NCBI GenBank assembly: GCA_015233485.1
Contig: JADFXO010000077.1
Span: 1 to 12,645, forward strand
Reading direction: 5' to 3'
DNA length: 12,645 bases
From: Nitrospirota bacterium
Lineage (GTDB): Bacteria; Nitrospirota; Thermodesulfovibrionia; Thermodesulfovibrionales; Magnetobacteriaceae
Below are positions 10,896 to 12,645 of the stretch, in pieces. The notes beneath the pieces were generated by a model. That model was not told where the DNA came from, did no database searches, and saw only the letters and a list, made by a program, of their open reading frames with translations. The translations under genes were made by a program, and so were the position numbers. Each line of letters begins with the position of its first letter. Position 1 is the stretch's first letter.

Positions 10896-11808
10896 CATAC
10901 TGGTACTTGAAGGAGGAGGGGCCAAAGGCCCATACGAGATGGGAGTGTTGGAAAGATTAGAAGAGAAGGCACAGCAAAGAATCCCTCATTTTATAGACCT
11001 TGTAGTTTCCACGTCGGTAGGCTCCGTCCTTGGGAGTCTGATATGTACCGATACAAGACCAGCGGCAGAGTGGTCTAAAATAATTCTCGATGAACTTCCG
11101 AGTTTTTTCACCAAGCGCGGGTGTATGTCTATTCCTCTTTATGACAAGCAGAACTACGCCAAGTGTTTTGAGAAATATGTACGAAGTCCGTATTACATGG
11201 CAGAGCTTCCACTGATGTTTATGGTGACATCGGTGGACAGGTGCCAGCCAAGAACCCATTACTTTAAAAGTTGGGAAGAGAAAGATGGGCAGATTCCCGT
11301 TGTTGAAGCAACCATGAGGTCATTCTCTGCTCCCTATTTTTTTGGGGCGACCATAGACGAAGTTGGTAGTAAGGTGTGGCTTGATGGTGGGATGGGGGCT
11401 GACAATCTTCCACTGACTGAAGCGTATATCGAAACTCTTTTACAAGGGTGGTTAGGTGTAGGTAACACAGCCAATATTCTGGCTATAGGTTCTGGAAGAA
11501 AAGACGAGTATGTTCCTTTCGATCAGGCAAAGAAGTCCAACATTTTCAGCCAGACGCTCGATCAGTTCAAGTCCTTTGTAAATATTACAGAGGGAGGTCT
11601 TGCGAGAACCCTCTCGTCTCTTGAGCAAGTGAGAAGTATGATAGCGATAACGAAAGCCACCCCGAACTTGTCGTTCCAGTTTATTGACTGGCCCAATATA
11701 CCTGACAACCTCGACAAAATGGACGATGTTGATGATCGTATGATTTATTACAAAAAGGGTCTTGAGGATGGAGAAAATATAGATATTATTCCATTCAAAG
11801 TCTGCTAG
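10882..11808 (+). CDS. patatin-like phospholipase
   Basis: The 308 residues carry the patatin signature. LVLEGGGAKGPYEMGVLERLE (8-28) contains the GGGAKG oxyanion-hole loop, VSTSVGSVLG holds the likely nucleophile Ser45, and WLDGGMGADNLP supplies the catalytic Asp168 of the Ser-Asp dyad. FSAPYFF before it is also typical. The nucleophile elbow reads STSVG, so the usual first Gly of GxSxG is replaced by Ser. Enzymes of this family hydrolyse acyl chains of lipids. In a phage this could help membrane disruption at lysis or membrane remodelling. It is next to, and in one operon with, the M15 peptidase. AAGGAG is well placed upstream. Confidence 0.9.
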   Translation: MSHYNILVLEGGGAKGPYEMGVLERLEEKAQQRIPHFIDLVVSTSVGSVLGSLICTDTRPAAEWSKIILDELPSFFTKRGCMSIPLYDKQNYAKCFEKYVRSPYYMAELPLMFMVTSVDRCQPRTHYFKSWEEKDGQIPVVEATMRSFSAPYFFGATIDEVGSKVWLDGGMGADNLPLTEAYIETLLQGWLGVGNTANILAIGSGRKDEYVPFDQAKKSNIFSQTLDQFKSFVNITEGGLARTLSSLEQVRSMIAITKATPNLSFQFIDWPNIPDNLDKMDDVDDRMIYYKKGLEDGENIDIIPFKVC

Positions 11809-11835
11809 TGTTTTCTGATACTTAGGGGGTTTGAT

Positions 11836-12090
11836 GTGAAAACAGAGTACAAGTACCTTGTCTTTGAATTGACTGATAATCAGCCTAAAAAAACCTCACG
11901 ATGGAATTGCTTAAATAAGTCTACAAGGTCTATCCTTGCTGTTGTTCAATGGTATCCCACATGGCGTCAATATTGTTTCTTCCCCAGAGGTTTCACCGTT
12001 TTTAACGATGGGTGTCTCAAGGATATATCTGATTTTCTCTCCCAACTTGACAGCATAAGGAAAGGGTTATTGGTGAAAAAAAAGAATTAA
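11836..12090 (+). CDS. conserved small protein (WRQYCFFP-type)
   Basis: The start is GTG 11836 with AGGGGG at 11824-11829. The overlapping ATG at 11834 is followed directly by TGA. The 84 residues include YLVFEL, LAVVQWYPTWRQYCFFP and FNDGCLKDISDFLSQL, a pattern I recall from small proteins scattered in bacteria and phages (strand, WRQYxFFP, closing DI..F helix). No function is known to me. It ends the operon; an AT-rich gap and promoter P5 follow. No clear terminator is visible. Confidence 0.7.
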   Translation: MKTEYKYLVFELTDNQPKKTSRWNCLNKSTRSILAVVQWYPTWRQYCFFPRGFTVFNDGCLKDISDFLSQLDSIRKGLLVKKKN

Positions 12091-12111
12091 GGGTATGTTA
12101 ATTAATTTTTC

Positions 12112-12140
12112 TTGACAATATAATATTTTTTTATTATATT
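12112..12140 (+). promoter_or_regulatory. sigma70-like promoter P5
   Basis: TTGACA at 12112-12117, a 17-bp spacer and TATATT at 12135-12140 in ATTATATTATA. The expected start is about 12147, giving a leader of about 45 nt with AGGAG at 12175-12179. Confidence 0.75.
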
Positions 12141-12191
12141 ATAATCATATAACAAAGAATAAATCTGAAATTATAGGAGAGATAAGATCAA

Positions 12192-12645
12192 ATGGTAAAC
12201 GATAAATCAAGAAAGTTGCAATGCCCTTCTGTTACGCCAGAACATATTTATGGCGCCATCAATATGAGACTGACAAAAAAGAAACTCGTTGAAATGGGCG
12301 CTTGCTCGTCGGGGTTAGATTGGTATTGTAAAAACGGGGAGCCGGAAACTGTAAAGGCTACTATCAAAAAGCTCCTTGCATCCAGCAAACAAGAACGGTT
12401 TAACTGGAGTAACTGGTTTTTCGGAAAAGTTTTTACAAGAGAACAGGCTGTTAAATATGCCATTTTTTCGGCTCGGTTGGTACTCCATATTTATGAGGAA
12501 AAATATCCAAATGACAACCGTCCCCGGTTGGCAATCGAAGCTGCTGAAACGTATCTGAAAAATCCTTTGGAAGAAACACAAAGGGCGGCGGCGGCGGCGG
12601 CGGCGGCGGCGACGTGGGCGACGTGGGCGGCGGCGAGGGCGGCGG
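12192..12645 (+). CDS. Imm5-like protein, 5' part
   Basis: The frame from ATG 12192 stays open for 151 codons to the window edge. FTREQAVKYAIFSARLVLHIYEEKYPNDNRPRLAIEAAETYL resembles the core of Imm5-like putative immunity proteins, where (E/K)xYPxDxRPRxAIEAA is the hallmark, followed by an alanine-rich helix. Here that helix is coded by a run of nine GCG codons, then ACG TGG repeats (Ala-Thr-Trp). In toxin loci such proteins were named immunity proteins, but in phages the role is unknown. The SD (AGGAG, 12175-12179) is 12 bases from the ATG, somewhat far. The 3' end lies outside the window. Confidence 0.7.
   Translation, partial: MVNDKSRKLQCPSVTPEHIYGAINMRLTKKKLVEMGACSSGLDWYCKNGEPETVKATIKKLLASSKQERFNWSNWFFGKVFTREQAVKYAIFSARLVLHIYEEKYPNDNRPRLAIEAAETYLKNPLEETQRAAAAAAAAATWATWAAARAA
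12585..12645 (+). repeat. in-frame GCG trinucleotide tract
   Basis: Nine consecutive GCG codons at 12585-12611 are followed by a duplicated ACG-TGG-GCG unit and more GCG to the edge. This is nearly pure G+C in an AT-rich genome and falls in frame with the Imm5-like gene, where it encodes poly-alanine. Confidence 0.85.

Noticed and set aside
1..12645. CRISPR array
   Set aside because: No regularly spaced direct repeats are present; the repeats seen are tRNA-derived or the GCG tract.
1..12645. Recoded stop codon
   Set aside because: TAA, TGA and TAG all end well-supported genes, and no suppressor-type anticodon is seen among the tRNAs.

Overview
The window looks like part of a large, AT-rich bacteriophage genome. 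Everything recognisable is on the + strand. It combines a dense tRNA array, a complete tmRNA gene, three free-standing endonuclease genes, a lysis-type M15 peptidase and many short orphan proteins rich in cysteine. There is no rRNA gene and no ordinary chromosomal housekeeping gene. Genes have AAGGAG-type ribosome binding sites and sigma70-like TTGACA promoters. One secreted protein ends in a tail that recalls FCB-group (Fibrobacter/Bacteroidetes) secretion tails. Because SD sites and TTGACA boxes are not typical of Bacteroidetes, a Fibrobacterota-like host is a tentative guess.

Region 1 (1-2160): the end of an unknown gene, then tRNAs Asp, Ser, Tyr, Lys(TTT), Leu(CAA), Leu(TAG), a decayed Leu(CAG), Leu(AAG), Lys(CTT) and Leu(TAA), interspersed with four tiny Cys-rich proteins. 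Region 2 (2161-4400): a papain-like peptidase, two tRNA-Arg genes around a tRNA fragment, an HNH endonuclease, a scrambled tRNA-Glu and tRNA-Met. Region 3 (4400-7150): tmRNA with its own promoter, a Vsr-like endonuclease, a strongly self-complementary region (about 5517-6262) that surrounds a DUF6527-type gene and may be a large structured RNA, then tRNA-Gln(CTG), a second HNH gene, a receiver-like (cREC) protein and tRNA-Gln(TTG). Region 4 (7165-12090): one long apparent operon from a single promoter: zinc-ribbon protein, small unknowns, a secreted protein, a DUF5131 protein, M15 peptidase, coiled-coil zinc protein, patatin-like phospholipase and a conserved small protein. Region 5 (12112-12645): a further promoter and a truncated Imm5-like gene that runs into a GCG-repeat tract at the window edge.

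Together, the tRNAs and tmRNA supplement host translation and ribosome rescue. The endonucleases sit among the RNA genes as typical mobile passengers. The last operon mixes lysis or envelope functions (M15, patatin, perhaps the papain-like enzyme) with unassigned accessory genes. Five near-identical promoters (TTGACA, 16-17 bp, TATATT inside ATTATATT) divide the window into transcription units. The most interesting unexplained structure is the 5517-6262 inverted-repeat region next to tRNAs.
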